From positions 5,020,799 to 5,084,798 of the forward strand of contig NZ_KB905370.1 in assembly GCF_000378985.1 (NCBI RefSeq): a stretch of 64,000 nt of DNA. The letters run 5' to 3'. The stretch is from Ensifer sp. BR816 (GTDB taxonomy: Bacteria; Pseudomonadota; Alphaproteobacteria; Rhizobiales; Rhizobiaceae). How positions within the stretch are numbered: position 1 is the stretch's first letter; each line of letters starts with the position of its first letter. Below the pieces are notes generated by a model. The model saw only the letters and a program-made list of their open reading frames with translations, was not told where the DNA came from and did not search any database. Positions 24,817 through 34,605 of this stretch are shown piece after piece. The translations under genes were made by a program, and so were the position numbers.

Positions 24817-25686
24817 CTAACCCTGGAGGAAGGCGCTGATCGCCTGCCGCGGCCCATCGAGATGCAGGAGCGGCGCATGGCCCTGGCCGATCGCGGTGAC
24901 GGTGACCAGGCCGGGGTGACGCCGCGCCATCTCGCGGACAGTAGTCTCGCTGAGCAGCCGCGAATGCTCGCCCCGGACGACCATCATCGGCAGGCCGGCG
25001 AAAGCTTCGAATTGCGGCCAGAGATGCGGGAGCTGGCTTTCCGCGGTGAGACCCCGAAGCGGCGTTGCGACCGCCGGGTCGAAATCCGCGACCGGAATGC
25101 CGCCATCGTCACGATAGATCGCTTCGGCCATCTCTCGCCAATCCTGGGGGCCAAGAGCGGGAAAGTCTGCTCCGTGGACGCGCCGGAGGAAGCTTGGTGC
25201 CTCCGACCTGCTACCCGGTGCCTCCGACGCATTGAGGTAGTCCCTGATCTTCAGCAGTCCTTCGATCTCGATCACCGGCCCGATGTCGTTGAGCACGACC
25301 CGGGCGATGAGGGCAGGGGCCGCCGTGATGAGGTGATGCAGGATGAGACCGCCCCGCGACGTGCCGACGAGCGTCGCCTTGTCGATGCCGAAATAGGTGC
25401 AGGCCGCGACGACGTCCTCTGCCTCGACGGCGATCGCGTAGCGGCTCTTGTCATTGTCGCGGTCCGATTGTCCCCGACCGCGATAGTCCAAGGTGACAAC
25501 AATATGCGCACCGCCGCGAGGCGAGGCAAGGAAGGCGGCCAGGCCATGGAAGTCGCGGCTATTGCGCGTCAATCCCGGCAGGCAGACGATCGGTGACCTC
25601 TTCTCGTGCCGCAGGGCCTCACTGCCATAGCATCTGCCATAAAGTCTCAATCCGTCCGTGGAGCGGAAATAATGCTCCTGAAACAT
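24817..25686 (-). CDS. Alpha/beta-hydrolase
   Basis: A 289-aa alpha/beta-hydrolase fold protein. The nucleophile elbow is GTSRGG with S110; the oxyanion region is CLPGLTRNSRDF; the catalytic His is probably in IGQGHAPLLH near the C-terminus. Such proteins act as esterases, lipases or haloperoxidase-like enzymes; the substrate is unknown. ATG 25686 is chosen because GGAGGGG lies 6 bases upstream; longer frames lack a site. There is no signal peptide. No functional link with the neighbouring porin or transglycosylase is visible. Confidence 0.85.
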   Translation of the reverse strand: MFQEHYFRSTDGLRLYGRCYGSEALRHEKRSPIVCLPGLTRNSRDFHGLAAFLASPRGGAHIVVTLDYRGRGQSDRDNDKSRYAIAVEAEDVVAACTYFGIDKATLVGTSRGGLILHHLITAAPALIARVVLNDIGPVIEIEGLLKIRDYLNASEAPGSRSEAPSFLRRVHGADFPALGPQDWREMAEAIYRDDGGIPVADFDPAVATPLRGLTAESQLPHLWPQFEAFAGLPMMVVRGEHSRLLSETTVREMARRHPGLVTVTAIGQGHAPLLHLDGPRQAISAFLQG

Positions 25687-25772
25687 CTGTTCCCCCTCCG
25701 CCGGATGCTCTCGCATGGCCCCACCTCGCTTCCCCACATTGCCAGATTGCTTCTTACCGATAGATCGGAAGG

Positions 25773-27836
25773 TTAGGAAGGATTGCGACCCATTCTTAGG
25801 TCGGCGACGATATCCGCCTGCTGCCCGAGCCGGGTTTTGTAGACCTGGTAATTCTCCATCACCCGCTGGACATAGTTTCGCGTTTCCTGAAAGGGAATGC
25901 GTTCGATCCAGTCGACCACCTCGTCGATCGGCTTGCCGCGTGGGTCGCCGTAGCGCGCCAGCCATTCCGGCACGCGGCCGGGTCCGGCATTATAGGCGAT
26001 GAAGGTCAGGATGTAGGAACCGCCGAAGCTGTCGATCTGCTCGCCGAGATAGTGCGAGCCGAGGGTTGCGTTGTAGCCGGCATCCGACGTCAGGCGGTCC
26101 TTGGAATAGGCAAGGCCGTAGCGCCCGGCGACGCCCCTTGCGGTCGCCGGCAACAGCTGCAACAGACCGCGGGCATTGGCGGCCGACACAGCCGTCGGGT
26201 TGAAGGCGCTTTCCTGGCGTGCGATCGCGTAGGCAAGTGCCTTGCCGGCGCCGCTGATATTGGCGTCCGAGGGGATGACGCCGATCGGAAAGGCGAGGGC
26301 GGCGACATCGATGCCACGGCCGAACGCGATCTTGCCGATTTGCAGGGACAGTTGGTGGTTGCGCGCCTTCTCGGCCCGTACAGCAAGAATCGCAAGCTCG
26401 CCGGGGCTGGTCAGTTCCTCGGCGAGCGCCCGGTACAGGCTCTCCGCGCGCCATCCGTGGCCGGCGGCTTCCAGCCGTTCGATCGCGCGTACGGCCTCGC
26501 GGCCTTCCAGTCGCGCGTGGTCCTCCGGGGTTGGCGTGGGATAGGCAACGCTGAGGGTTGAGCGGCCGAGCCGCGCCGACGCGAGTTGGCCGTAGAATGT
26601 GCCGGGATAGCGGGCTGCATTGGCAAAATACTCCGCCGAACTCCCAGGGCCGCCGGCCTCGGCGGCACGTCCCAGCCAATACCAGGCCCGCGACGCCGAA
26701 ATCGGCCGGATGGACGTCTCCAGGATCTTGCGAAAGTGACGCGCGGCGATCGCCGGATCTTCCAGTCCGCGAAGTGCGTACCAACCGGCGTGGAATTCCG
26801 CATCGACGATGTCGGTCGACTGGGTTGCGGCATGATGGGCCGCAACGCGGTACGCTCCACGGAAGTCGCCCTTGTCGAGCAGACCCCGGCTGATGATCCG
26901 TTGTTCCGTCCACCATTCGCCGGCATCGACCAAGGCATTGCCATCCTTCGGTGCCCGGCCGAGAAGCGCTGCCGCCTCCTGGAATTTCTCCTGCTTGCGC
27001 AGAGACTCGATGCGCACGAAGAGATAGGCGGGATCGTTGCGCCAGGACGGGTCGATCGCCGCGATCAGCGCCTCGGCTTTACTGCTGCCGCGGATGACCG
27101 CGGCCCAGGCCCTGAAAAGCGATTGCGCCTTGCCGAGCTCGCTGAAACGCTGCGCCTGCTCGACGCGGCTGCGGTAGAGAAGCATCTCCATGCGATGCCT
27201 ATGGTCGACGGCCGTAAGCAAGGAGGGAAATTCCGAAAGGATCTTTGTTTCCGTCTCTTTGTCCAGCGCCTCCTTGCACCATAGGGCGCGCAGGTGAAGC
27301 GCCGCCGCGTCACCTCGTCCCTCGGCCACAAGGGCGCGGGCGAAAATCATGGTTCCCTCTGCAGTTTCCGGCCGGCTCGAGCCGAAGGCGGCGATGACGT
27401 CTGCCGGAGGCGGATTTTCGCGGTAAAGCGCGCGCTCGGAATGGGCGCGCAGCGCCTTCAGCCCGGGCCAGCCCTGTAGCTCGCGCTGCGCTTCGGCGAT
27501 TTCGTAAGAGGGAATGTCCTTCTGCCCGGAAACCGCGAGTGCCCAGGTGAGGATATGCCGGTCGAGCGTTCCCGCACCCATGCGGTTGCGGATGGCGATT
27601 GCTTCGGCTGGGTTACGATCGGACAGCGCATCGAGACCGGTCTTCAAATCTGTCGCGACCGGTGCGATTGCCGCCCGAATGGCGCTGGTGACTTCGTTGG
27701 CCACGATCGAAGGCGGCGCGGGCGAACCAGGCCTGTTCGTCGGCACGGGGATGCGGGTCTCAGTTGCAAGGGCGGAGGACGCCAGCATCGCGACACCGAA
27801 AATGGCGGCGACAGGCAGAAAGAGTGGTCCGCGCAT
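25773..27836 (-). CDS. slt: Soluble lytic murein transglycosylase (Slt70 family)
   Basis: A 687-aa periplasmic enzyme that cleaves peptidoglycan glycan strands to 1,6-anhydro products. The signal peptide ends near ASSALA (about residue 24). A long helical superhelical region follows. The C-terminal lysozyme-like catalytic domain has the glutamate in AIARQESAFNP, then ANARGLLQLLPATA and FIAYNAGPGRVPEWL. The start is ATG 27836; a TTG codon directly precedes it. It is divergent from dapA across a RIME element. Confidence 0.93.
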   Translation of the reverse strand: MRGPLFLPVAAIFGVAMLASSALATETRIPVPTNRPGSPAPPSIVANEVTSAIRAAIAPVATDLKTGLDALSDRNPAEAIAIRNRMGAGTLDRHILTWALAVSGQKDIPSYEIAEAQRELQGWPGLKALRAHSERALYRENPPPADVIAAFGSSRPETAEGTMIFARALVAEGRGDAAALHLRALWCKEALDKETETKILSEFPSLLTAVDHRHRMEMLLYRSRVEQAQRFSELGKAQSLFRAWAAVIRGSSKAEALIAAIDPSWRNDPAYLFVRIESLRKQEKFQEAAALLGRAPKDGNALVDAGEWWTEQRIISRGLLDKGDFRGAYRVAAHHAATQSTDIVDAEFHAGWYALRGLEDPAIAARHFRKILETSIRPISASRAWYWLGRAAEAGGPGSSAEYFANAARYPGTFYGQLASARLGRSTLSVAYPTPTPEDHARLEGREAVRAIERLEAAGHGWRAESLYRALAEELTSPGELAILAVRAEKARNHQLSLQIGKIAFGRGIDVAALAFPIGVIPSDANISGAGKALAYAIARQESAFNPTAVSAANARGLLQLLPATARGVAGRYGLAYSKDRLTSDAGYNATLGSHYLGEQIDSFGGSYILTFIAYNAGPGRVPEWLARYGDPRGKPIDEVVDWIERIPFQETRNYVQRVMENYQVYKTRLGQQADIVADLRMGRNPS

Positions 27837-27871
27837 CAAGCCCCGTGCTTCCCCGTTTCTCTCAACTTCTT

Positions 27872-27976
27872 TATAGCGCCGCGCGTCTTTTCAGACGCGC
27901 AAAGGACGCGGTAACACTTTTGACCTACGCATCGCGCTCTCCGAAAATCGATTCCGATTTTCGGGCCGACGCGCTA
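27872..27976 (+). repeat. RIME-like element, copy 4
   Basis: The left hairpin is TATAGCG-like with a GCGCGTCT/AGACGCGC core; the right hairpin is of the CCGAAAATCG/CGATTTTCGG type, as in copy 2. It lies between the divergent slt and dapA genes, about 35 bp upstream of the slt start. Confidence 0.8.
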
Positions 27977-28239
27977 GCTGCCGGATTCACTAGCGAAAAG
28001 TTAGCGGACATCCGTCATCGCTGCAATCGCCGGCAAATGGCCGGTCCTCGTGCATCCCTGGCTTGCCTCTGCGGAGCGACGCGCCTCGCGCGGTCGAATT
28101 GCAGGGAAACTGGCAGGAAATGCGCCTGTCCGACGCTTGCCGCGGCCATGTCACATGATTATGGTGCGGCAGTTTCTAACCGTCGATTGCGGCCAAAGCG
28201 TGGGCGCATGTTTGCCCCTTCAGCCGTCAGGAGTTGTGC
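27977..28239. other. Region upstream of dapA
   Basis: About 260 bp between RIME copy 4 and dapA with no gene; it probably carries the dapA promoter. No riboswitch-like structure is recognisable. Confidence 0.35.
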
Positions 28240-29124
28240 ATGTTCAAGGGTTCCATTCCCGCACTCGTAACCCCGTTCACGTCCACCGGCGCGGTGGACG
28301 CGGCAAGTTTCGTCGCGCATGTGGAATGGCAGATAAAAGAGGGGAGCCACGGCCTTGTGCCGGTCGGCACCACCGGTGAATCGCCGACCCTGTCGCATGA
28401 AGAGCACAAGCAGGTGGTGGAGCTCTGCGTCGAGGCGGCCGCACGGCGCGTGCCGGTTATCGCCGGCGCCGGCTCTAACAACACGACCGAGGCCGTCGAA
28501 CTGGCGCAGCACGCCGAAAAGGCCGGCGCGGATGCCATCCTGGTCGTGACCCCGTACTACAACAAGCCGACGCAGAAGGGCCTCTTCGCTCACTATGCGG
28601 CGATTGCCGAAAGCGTGAAGCTGCCGATCGTCATCTACAACATTCCCGGTCGCTCCGTGGTCGACATGAGCGTCGAAACCATGGCCGCACTGGCAAAGGC
28701 CTATCCGACAATCGTCGGCGTCAAGGATGCGACGGGCAGGATCGAGCGCGTCTCCGAGCAGCGCATGGCCTGCGGCAAGAATTTCGTCCAACTCTCCGGC
28801 GAAGACGCGACGGCGCTCGGCTTCAATGCGCATGGCGGCGTCGGCTGCATCTCCGTGACCGCGAATGTCGCGCCGCGCCTCTGCGCCGAATTCCAGGAGG
28901 CAACCCTTGCCGGCGACTTTGCCAAGGCACTGGAATATCAGGACAAGCTGATGCCGCTTCACAAGGCCATCTTCATCGAACCCGGCCTCTGCGGCGCAAA
29001 ATATGCGCTCCATCGCCTCGGGCGGATGAGCCGTACCGTGCGCTCGCCGCTGCTGCCGACGCTCGAGCCGGCGACCGAAGCGGCGATCGATTCGGCGTTG
29101 AGAAATGCGGGATTGATGAACTGA
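28240..29124 (+). CDS. dapA: 4-hydroxy-tetrahydrodipicolinate synthase
   Basis: A 294-aa DapA, which condenses pyruvate with aspartate semialdehyde in lysine and diaminopimelate synthesis. The Schiff-base lysine is K162 (GVKDATG), the catalytic Tyr is Y133 (IYNIPGR), and the [11 protein letters not shown] motif lies at 41-51. ATG 28240 has AGGAG 6 bases upstream. Its stop overlaps the smpB start (ATGA-type), a common rhizobial gene pair. Confidence 0.97.
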   Translation: MFKGSIPALVTPFTSTGAVDAASFVAHVEWQIKEGSHGLVPVGTTGESPTLSHEEHKQVVELCVEAAARRVPVIAGAGSNNTTEAVELAQHAEKAGADAILVVTPYYNKPTQKGLFAHYAAIAESVKLPIVIYNIPGRSVVDMSVETMAALAKAYPTIVGVKDATGRIERVSEQRMACGKNFVQLSGEDATALGFNAHGGVGCISVTANVAPRLCAEFQEATLAGDFAKALEYQDKLMPLHKAIFIEPGLCGAKYALHRLGRMSRTVRSPLLPTLEPATEAAIDSALRNAGLMN

Positions 29125-29603
29125 TGGCACCCAAGGGCAGCGAACGCGCGGTCAGGAAAGTGGTGGCGGAGAACCGCAAGGCCCGCTTCAACTACGAGAT
29201 CGTCGACACCTACGAGGCCGGTCTTGTTCTGACCGGCACGGAGGTCAAGTCGTTGCGCGAGGGCAAGGCCAATATTTCGGAATCCTACGCGACCGACGAG
29301 GGCGGCGAGATCTGGCTGATCAACTCCTATCTGCCTGAATATCTCCAGGCCAATCGCTTCAACCACGAAACCCGGCGCCGCCGCAAATTGCTCTTGTCGC
29401 GGCGCGAGGTGAATCGGCTGCAGGGCGCGGTCAATCGCGAAGGCATGTCGCTCATTCCACTGAAGATCTATTTCAACGAGCGGGGAAGGGCGAAGCTGGA
29501 ACTGGCGCTCGGTAAGGGCAAGAAGCTGCACGACAAGCGCGAGACGTCCAAGGAGCGCGATTGGAACCGGCAGAAGAACCGGCTGCTGAAGGAACGCGGC
29601 TGA
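29124..29603 (+). CDS. smpB: SsrA-binding protein SmpB
   Basis: A 159-aa SmpB, the tmRNA partner in rescue of stalled ribosomes. The oligonucleotide-binding beta-barrel carries [20 protein letters not shown] and [16 protein letters not shown]. The C-terminal basic tail ([20 protein letters not shown]), which reads the empty decoding site, is complete. It overlaps the dapA stop by one base, so it is probably translationally coupled. No tmRNA gene was found in this window. Confidence 0.97.
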   Translation: MAPKGSERAVRKVVAENRKARFNYEIVDTYEAGLVLTGTEVKSLREGKANISESYATDEGGEIWLINSYLPEYLQANRFNHETRRRRKLLLSRREVNRLQGAVNREGMSLIPLKIYFNERGRAKLELALGKGKKLHDKRETSKERDWNRQKNRLLKERG

Positions 29604-29724
29604 GCCGGCCACAGCGTCGCATTTTTTTCCACCGCGGTGTGAAAGCCATCAACGGGCCAATCGCAGCATCCCCGCCACTGGCGACGGGGCGGGGCCAGAC
29701 TATACGGGATCCGGCTGGTGTCTA

Positions 29725-30303
29725 TTAAAGCTCGGCATCATTGGAGACGGGCTCGGCCGGGCGTGGAACGCGTTCGGACGGCTCGCGGCCGATCTCGCCC
29801 CTGAGCGTGGCCAGATCGATGAAATGATCGGCCTGGCGGCGCAGGTCGTCGGCGATCATCGGCGGCTGCGTCGACATCGTCGAGACGACGGAGACTTTGC
29901 GTCCCTTGCGTTGCAGCGCCTCGACAAGCGTGGTGAAATCGCCGTCGCCTGAGAAGATAACCAGATGATCGACGGTTTCGGATTGCTCCATGGCGTCGAT
30001 CGCCAGCTCGATGTCCATGTTGCCCTTGATCTTGCGCCGTCCGAGCGAGTCGGTGAATTCCTTCGCCGGCTTGGTGACGACCTTGTAGCCGTTATAGTCC
30101 AGCCAGTCGATCAGCGGGCGGATCGAGGAATATTCCTGATCCTCGATAAGTGCGGTGTAATAATAGGCGCGCAGCAGGTAACCCCGTTTCTGGAACGCCT
30201 TCAGCAGCTTTCGGTAATCGATGTCGAAGCCTAAGCTCTTTGACGCGGCGTAAAGATTGGCACCGTCGATGAAAAGAGCGATTTTTTCGCGAGGATCGAA
30301 CAT
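29725..30303 (-). CDS. NYN-domain (LabA/DUF88) protein
   Basis: A 192-aa protein of the NYN/PIN-like nuclease family. Acidic residues of the putative metal site are visible in ALFIDGANLYAAS (D13, N16), KGNMDIELAIDAM and IFSGDGDFTTLVEAL. Family members are proposed to act on RNA; a role in this organism is not known. ATG 30303 has AAGGA 7 bases upstream; an in-frame ATG six codons earlier is possible. A large AT-rich dyad lies about 75 bp upstream. Confidence 0.88.
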   Translation of the reverse strand: MFDPREKIALFIDGANLYAASKSLGFDIDYRKLLKAFQKRGYLLRAYYYTALIEDQEYSSIRPLIDWLDYNGYKVVTKPAKEFTDSLGRRKIKGNMDIELAIDAMEQSETVDHLVIFSGDGDFTTLVEALQRKGRKVSVVSTMSTQPPMIADDLRRQADHFIDLATLRGEIGREPSERVPRPAEPVSNDAEL

Positions 30304-30377
30304 CGTAATTTCCTTTTCCATGCCCTGCACATTATACCAAACCGCCCCGGCGGAAGGCTGCGCAGAAAATAGGTGCA

Positions 30378-30413
30378 TTACATTAATAATTGCTGATATT
30401 GCAAATAATGTAA
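30378..30413. promoter_or_regulatory. AT-rich dyad between the NYN-domain gene and rpoZ
   Basis: TTACATTA (30378-30385) and TAATGTAA (30406-30413) form a perfect inverted repeat around an inner ATTGC/GCAAA dyad. Its location 75 bp upstream of the NYN gene suggests an operator. The regulator is unknown. Confidence 0.4.
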
Positions 30414-30769
30414 GTTATGCCACGCATTAATCCAAGCGGCGTACGGTGCATATAGCAAGTTTTAGCAGTTGCTCCAGTTCATCCACACTTCAATTTACGA
30501 TTGCTGGTGGAGTTTTTGGCTGTTGTCTCCTGAAATACAATCCGTATGTGTATCCTTCGATCCCGTCGCGGATACGTCGTATTCTAACATGAGGCTGGGA
30601 ATGATGTGAGCGAGGGATGCAGGAAAAACTTGAACTTATGCTGTTTTGATTGTATCCGGGCGGCTAATTCCAGAAATCGGAGCTGCAAGTGCCGTCCTGT
30701 TGCGGCGTTCCGGTTTCGTGTCGTTAATCATGCCGCGGCAGCCGCCGCGCTCTCGCAAAGGACAAGGCC
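30414..30769. other. Region upstream of rpoZ
   Basis: About 350 bp with no supportable gene, presumably carrying the rpoZ promoter. Small open frames here lack ribosome sites. Confidence 0.35.
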
Positions 30770-31174
30770 ATGGCCCGCGTCACCGTCGAAGATTGCATCG
30801 ACAAGGTCGAAAACCGTTTCGAGCTCGTTCTGCTTGCCAGCCACCGCGCCCGCCTGATTTCGCAGGGCGCCCCCATTACGATCGACCGCGACAACGACAA
30901 GAATCCGGTCGTTGCCCTGCGTGAAATCGCCGATGAGACCCTCTCGCCCGGCGATCTTAAGGAAGATTTGATTCATTCCCTTCAGAAGCATGTGGAAGTG
31001 GACGAGCCCGAGCCGGACGCGGCCGCGATCGCCCAGTCGGAAACCGCCGCTTTCGCGGAGGTGCCGGAAGATGAAGACCAGCCGGAGGCGCTGACATTCG
31101 ACCGCATGTCCGAAGAGGAACTGCTGGCCGGCATCGAAGGGTTGGTGCCTCCGGAAAAGAGCGACGACTACTGA
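30770..31174 (+). CDS. rpoZ: RNA polymerase omega subunit
   Basis: A 134-aa omega subunit. The conserved N-terminus is [20 protein letters not shown], followed by the usual [13 protein letters not shown] core. The acidic C-terminal extension is typical of alphaproteobacteria. Omega helps assemble RNA polymerase and in other bacteria forms part of a ppGpp site. It sits directly before rsh, the ppGpp synthetase/hydrolase gene, a conserved pairing, but a strong terminator lies between them. Confidence 0.97.
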   Translation: MARVTVEDCIDKVENRFELVLLASHRARLISQGAPITIDRDNDKNPVVALREIADETLSPGDLKEDLIHSLQKHVEVDEPEPDAAAIAQSETAAFAEVPEDEDQPEALTFDRMSEEELLAGIEGLVPPEKSDDY

Positions 31175-31216
31175 GATCCGTTCGCGAACAATCGTTCCAA
31201 ACGTGTTTTCGAAGCA

Positions 31217-31248
31217 GTGCGCCACTCATATGATTGGCGCACTTTTTG
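31217..31248 (+). terminator. Rho-independent terminator of rpoZ
   Basis: GTGCGCCA/TGGCGCAC stem, a 10-base loop that includes the inner palindrome ATCATATGAT shared with flanking bases, then TTTTT. It lies between rpoZ and rsh. Confidence 0.88.
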
Positions 31249-31278
31249 TTTGTCCGACTGTCATGGAGCCGCCTGCGG

Positions 31279-33504
31279 ATGATGCGCCAATACGAGCTCG
31301 TTGAGCGCGTGCAGAAATACAAGCCCGACGTGAACGAGGCCTTGCTGAACAAGGCCTACGTCTATGCCATGCAGAAGCACGGCCAGCAGAAGCGGGCAAG
31401 CGGCGATCCTTACATTTCCCATCCGCTCGAGGTGGCGGCGATCCTCACGGAGATGCACCTCGACGAGTCCACGATCGCCGTTGCGCTGCTGCATGACACG
31501 ATCGAGGACACGACGGCGACGCGGCAGGAGATCGACGAACTCTTCGGCGAGGACATCGGCGCGCTCGTCGAAGGGCTGACGAAGATCAAGAAGCTGGACC
31601 TCGTCACCAAGAAGGCCAAGCAGGCGGAAAATCTTCGCAAGCTTCTGCTCGCGATCTCGGACGATGTCCGCGTGCTGCTGGTGAAGCTCGCGGACCGGCT
31701 GCACAACATGCGCACGCTCGACCATATGTCGGCGGAAAAGCGCGCCCGCATCTCCGAGGAGACGATGGACATCTATGCGCCGCTGGCCGGACGCATGGGC
31801 ATGCAGGACATGCGCGAGGAACTCGAGAACCTCGCTTTCCGCCATATCAATCCTGAGGCCTACGAGACCGTCACCAGGAGACTGGAAGAGCTCTCGCAGC
31901 GCAACGAGGGCCTGATCAAGAAGATCGAGGAGGAACTGAGCGAACTGCTGCAGGCCGAAGGCTTGAAGAATGCGCAGGTGAAGGGTCGCCAGAAGAAGCC
32001 CTATTCCGTCTTCCGCAAGATGCAGTCGAAATCGCTTTCCTTCGAGCAACTGTCGGACGTCTGGGGCTTCCGCATTATGGTCGACGACATTCCCTCCTGC
32101 TACCGCGCGCTCGGCATCGTGCATACGCGCTGGCGTGTCGTTCCGGGCCGCTTCAAGGACTATGTTTCGACGCCGAAGCAGAACGACTATCAGTCGATCC
32201 ACACCACGATCATCGGACCGTCGCGTCAGCGCATCGAACTGCAGATCCGCACCAGACGCATGCATGAGATCGCCGAATACGGCATCGCGGCCCACGCCCT
32301 CTACAAGGATCGGGACGCTGTCACGGGCGAGACGACGCGGTCGCCGACATCGAACGCCTACGCCTGGCTGCGCCGGACGATCGAGTCGCTCGCCGAAGGC
32401 GACAATCCCGAGGAATTCCTGGAACACACCAAGCTCGAGCTCTTCCAGGATCAGGTCTTCTGCTTCACGCCCAAAGGGCAGTTGATCGCGCTGCCGCGCG
32501 GCGCGACACCGATCGACTTCGCCTATGCGGTGCACACCAATATCGGCGACACCTGCGTGGGTGCGAAGATCAATGGCCGCATCATGCCGCTCGTCACCCG
32601 CCTCAACAATGGCGACGAGGTGGAGATCATCCGTTCCGGCATCCAGGTGCCGCCGCCCGCCTGGGAGGAGATCGTCGTCACCGGCAAGGCGCGCGCGGCG
32701 ATCCGGCGTGCCACCCGCGCTGCCATCCGCAAGCAATATGCGGGTCTCGGCTACCGCATTCTGGAGCGGACCTTCGAACGAGCCGGCAAGACCTTCTCGC
32801 GCGAGGGGCTGAAGCCGGTGCTGCACCGGCTCGGCCAGAAGGAGGTCGAGGATGCGATTGCTGCCGTCGGCCGGGGCGAACTCTCCTCGCTCGACGTGCT
32901 GCGCGCCGTCTTCCCCGATCACCAGGACGAACGCGTCACTGTCAAGCCGAGCGCCGACGACGGCTGGTTCAACATGCGCAGCGCCGCCGGCATGGTCTTC
33001 AAGCTGCCGGAGCGTTCGAAGGAGCTCGCCGCGGCGGGGCAGGCGGAAGGGCCGGAAGCGCTGCCGATCCGCGGCCTTTCCGGCAATGCCGAGGTGCATT
33101 TCAGCCCTGCCGGGGCGGTCCCCGGCGATCGCATCGTCGGCATCATGGACCGGGACAAGGGCATCACCATCTATCCCATCCAGTCGCCGATCCTGCAGAA
33201 ATTCGACGAGGAGCCGGAGCGCTGGATCGACGTTCGTTGGGACCTCGACGAGGCCAACAATAGCCGCTTCATGGCGCGAATCGCCGTGAGCGCGCTGAAC
33301 GAGCCCGGCACGCTGGCCGAGATTGCGCAGGCGATCGCCACGAGCGACGTCAATATCCGCTCCCTTTCCATGGGGCGCGTCGCGGCCGATTTCAGCGAAT
33401 TGCAGTTCGACCTCGAGGTCTGGGATCTGCGCCAGCTCAATCATCTGATGACGCAGCTCAAGGAATTGCCGAGCATTTCGCTGGTCAAGCGCCTCTTCGA
33501 ATAA
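31279..33504 (+). CDS. rsh: Bifunctional (p)ppGpp synthetase/hydrolase (RelA/SpoT homologue)
   Basis: A 741-aa Rsh, the sole stringent-response enzyme typical of alphaproteobacteria. The N-terminal HD hydrolase domain has ALLHDTIEDT and DRLHNMRTL. The synthetase domain has GRQKKPYSVFRKM and the RFKD signature (GRFKDYVSTPKQNDYQSIHT), the form found in bifunctional enzymes. TGS (FCFTPKGQLIALPRGATPID) and a C-terminal ACT domain follow. The start is ATG 31279, with GGAG 10 bases upstream; a second ATG follows directly. S. meliloti calls this gene relA; it links nutrient stress to growth and symbiosis. Confidence 0.96.
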   Translation: MMRQYELVERVQKYKPDVNEALLNKAYVYAMQKHGQQKRASGDPYISHPLEVAAILTEMHLDESTIAVALLHDTIEDTTATRQEIDELFGEDIGALVEGLTKIKKLDLVTKKAKQAENLRKLLLAISDDVRVLLVKLADRLHNMRTLDHMSAEKRARISEETMDIYAPLAGRMGMQDMREELENLAFRHINPEAYETVTRRLEELSQRNEGLIKKIEEELSELLQAEGLKNAQVKGRQKKPYSVFRKMQSKSLSFEQLSDVWGFRIMVDDIPSCYRALGIVHTRWRVVPGRFKDYVSTPKQNDYQSIHTTIIGPSRQRIELQIRTRRMHEIAEYGIAAHALYKDRDAVTGETTRSPTSNAYAWLRRTIESLAEGDNPEEFLEHTKLELFQDQVFCFTPKGQLIALPRGATPIDFAYAVHTNIGDTCVGAKINGRIMPLVTRLNNGDEVEIIRSGIQVPPPAWEEIVVTGKARAAIRRATRAAIRKQYAGLGYRILERTFERAGKTFSREGLKPVLHRLGQKEVEDAIAAVGRGELSSLDVLRAVFPDHQDERVTVKPSADDGWFNMRSAAGMVFKLPERSKELAAAGQAEGPEALPIRGLSGNAEVHFSPAGAVPGDRIVGIMDRDKGITIYPIQSPILQKFDEEPERWIDVRWDLDEANNSRFMARIAVSALNEPGTLAEIAQAIATSDVNIRSLSMGRVAADFSELQFDLEVWDLRQLNHLMTQLKELPSISLVKRLFE

Positions 33505-33613
33505 GTAAGAGAGCGTCGCTCTGCTCGATATGCCTATTTCTTGGGCGGGGAGAGGCGCTGAACTGGCGTGTCATGCGCAGGGTGCATGGCTGCCGGCTGA
33601 TCATGACGCTGGT

Positions 33614-33638
33614 GGAACACCGACCGCTAAATTACCTT
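33614..33638 (+). promoter_or_regulatory. Possible EcfG/RpoE2-type promoter
   Basis: GGAAC-N16-CCTT, one base from the alphaproteobacterial general-stress consensus GGAAC-N16/17-CGTT, about 30 bp before the ATG of a 50-aa gene. Confidence 0.4.
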
Positions 33639-33669
33639 TCGGATCGGGAGGTAAACGAAGAGGTTTGCC

Positions 33670-33822
33670 ATGTTCAAGCAGTTGAAGAAAATTACCCGTG
33701 CGCTGCACATCCCCACCATCGCAGAGCGCGAGATCGCCTATCTGAACGGTTCGGTCGACCGCATCGACCTCGAGTACCGTCAACGCCAGATCGATCGCGG
33801 CCTGTTCCGCAAGGACTTCTGA
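33670..33822 (+). CDS. Small DUF3563-like protein (50 aa)
   Basis: A 50-residue protein, MFKQLKKITRALHIPTIAER and onward, with a basic N-terminus and a YLNGSVDRIDLEYRQRQID segment. The AYL-x-D-x-DLE-x-R pattern resembles DUF3563-type small rhizobial proteins. It has no signal peptide or membrane segment. GAGG lies upstream of ATG 33670. An EcfG-type promoter match about 30 bp upstream suggests stress induction. Function unknown. Confidence 0.7.
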   Translation: MFKQLKKITRALHIPTIAEREIAYLNGSVDRIDLEYRQRQIDRGLFRKDF

Positions 33823-34053
33823 TCCACAGGCAGCAGGTCCGAAGGATCCGAGCACCGAGCGGACTTAAAGGCCTGGCTGGACAATGCGAGGAGGTCGTCG
33901 CGAGCCATGCATTTTCCGAATGGCTCGGATGCCTGTTCCGCCGGTTCGCGGCTCAGCCTTGCGCCTCGCGAGTGTGGCGCCTATCTTGCGCCCATCAAAA
34001 GGCGGCGGGCCGTCTTGCGCCGACGGGCGATTTCGGGATGCGACGACGACAGA

Positions 34054-34605
34054 ATGCTATTTAGGCGCCGAGAACCGGTCACGATCTCCGAAAGGCTTCG
34101 TGCATTCGTCTGGCCGCGAAAGGGCTTCTCGCGCGGTCCGCGCTATATTGCGCTGCGCATTCTCCGCCTGAACTCCTCTCCCCATTCGATCGCCGTCGGT
34201 GTGGCCGCGGGCGCCGCTTCGGCCTGCACGCCGCTCTTCGGCCTGCACATCGTCCTTGCGGTCATTCTCGCGTGGCTCCTCTCGGGGAATGTCGTGGCGG
34301 CGGTTATCACCACGGCCCTCGCCAACCCGATCACCATTCCCGTGATCCTGGCGGCGGCCTACGAGATCGGCACCGCTCTCACCGGCCAGTCCGGTCCGGG
34401 CGTTGGCTCGGCGGAGATCGCCCGGTTGATCGAGCAGTTGCGACTTGCCGAGCTTTGGGGACCCGTGCTCAAGCCGATGCTCGTCGGCTCGCTGACCCTT
34501 GCGCTTGCCGGCGCTGCGATCTTCTACCCGCTTGCCTTCCAGACCGCCCGTATCTTCCAGGGGCGGCGGCGGGAGCGCCTGGAAAAAGCTGGATACCCGT
34601 CATGA
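34054..34605 (+). CDS. DUF2062 membrane protein
   Basis: A 183-aa protein with a conserved DUF2062 domain: [20 protein letters not shown], then [20 protein letters not shown] and [17 protein letters not shown]. It has three or four membrane segments. The start is ATG 34054 (MLFRRREP); the frame is open upstream but low in similarity. Its stop overlaps the acpS start (ATGA). Function unknown; position at the head of the acpS-lepB-rnc-era cluster is common in Rhizobiaceae. Confidence 0.85.
   Translation: MLFRRREPVTISERLRAFVWPRKGFSRGPRYIALRILRLNSSPHSIAVGVAAGAASACTPLFGLHIVLAVILAWLLSGNVVAAVITTALANPITIPVILAAAYEIGTALTGQSGPGVGSAEIARLIEQLRLAELWGPVLKPMLVGSLTLALAGAAIFYPLAFQTARIFQGRRRERLEKAGYPS

Noticed and set aside
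29604-29724. Possible tmRNA gene after smpB
   Set aside because: The short gap lacks an alanine-tRNA-like end or a tag-peptide frame.
31261-33444. Very long open frame (727 codons) antisense to rsh
   Set aside because: High-GC codon bias keeps the opposite strand open. It shows no family motifs and lies entirely under a well-supported gene. The long minus-strand frame under tex (41223-43247) is rejected for the same reason.
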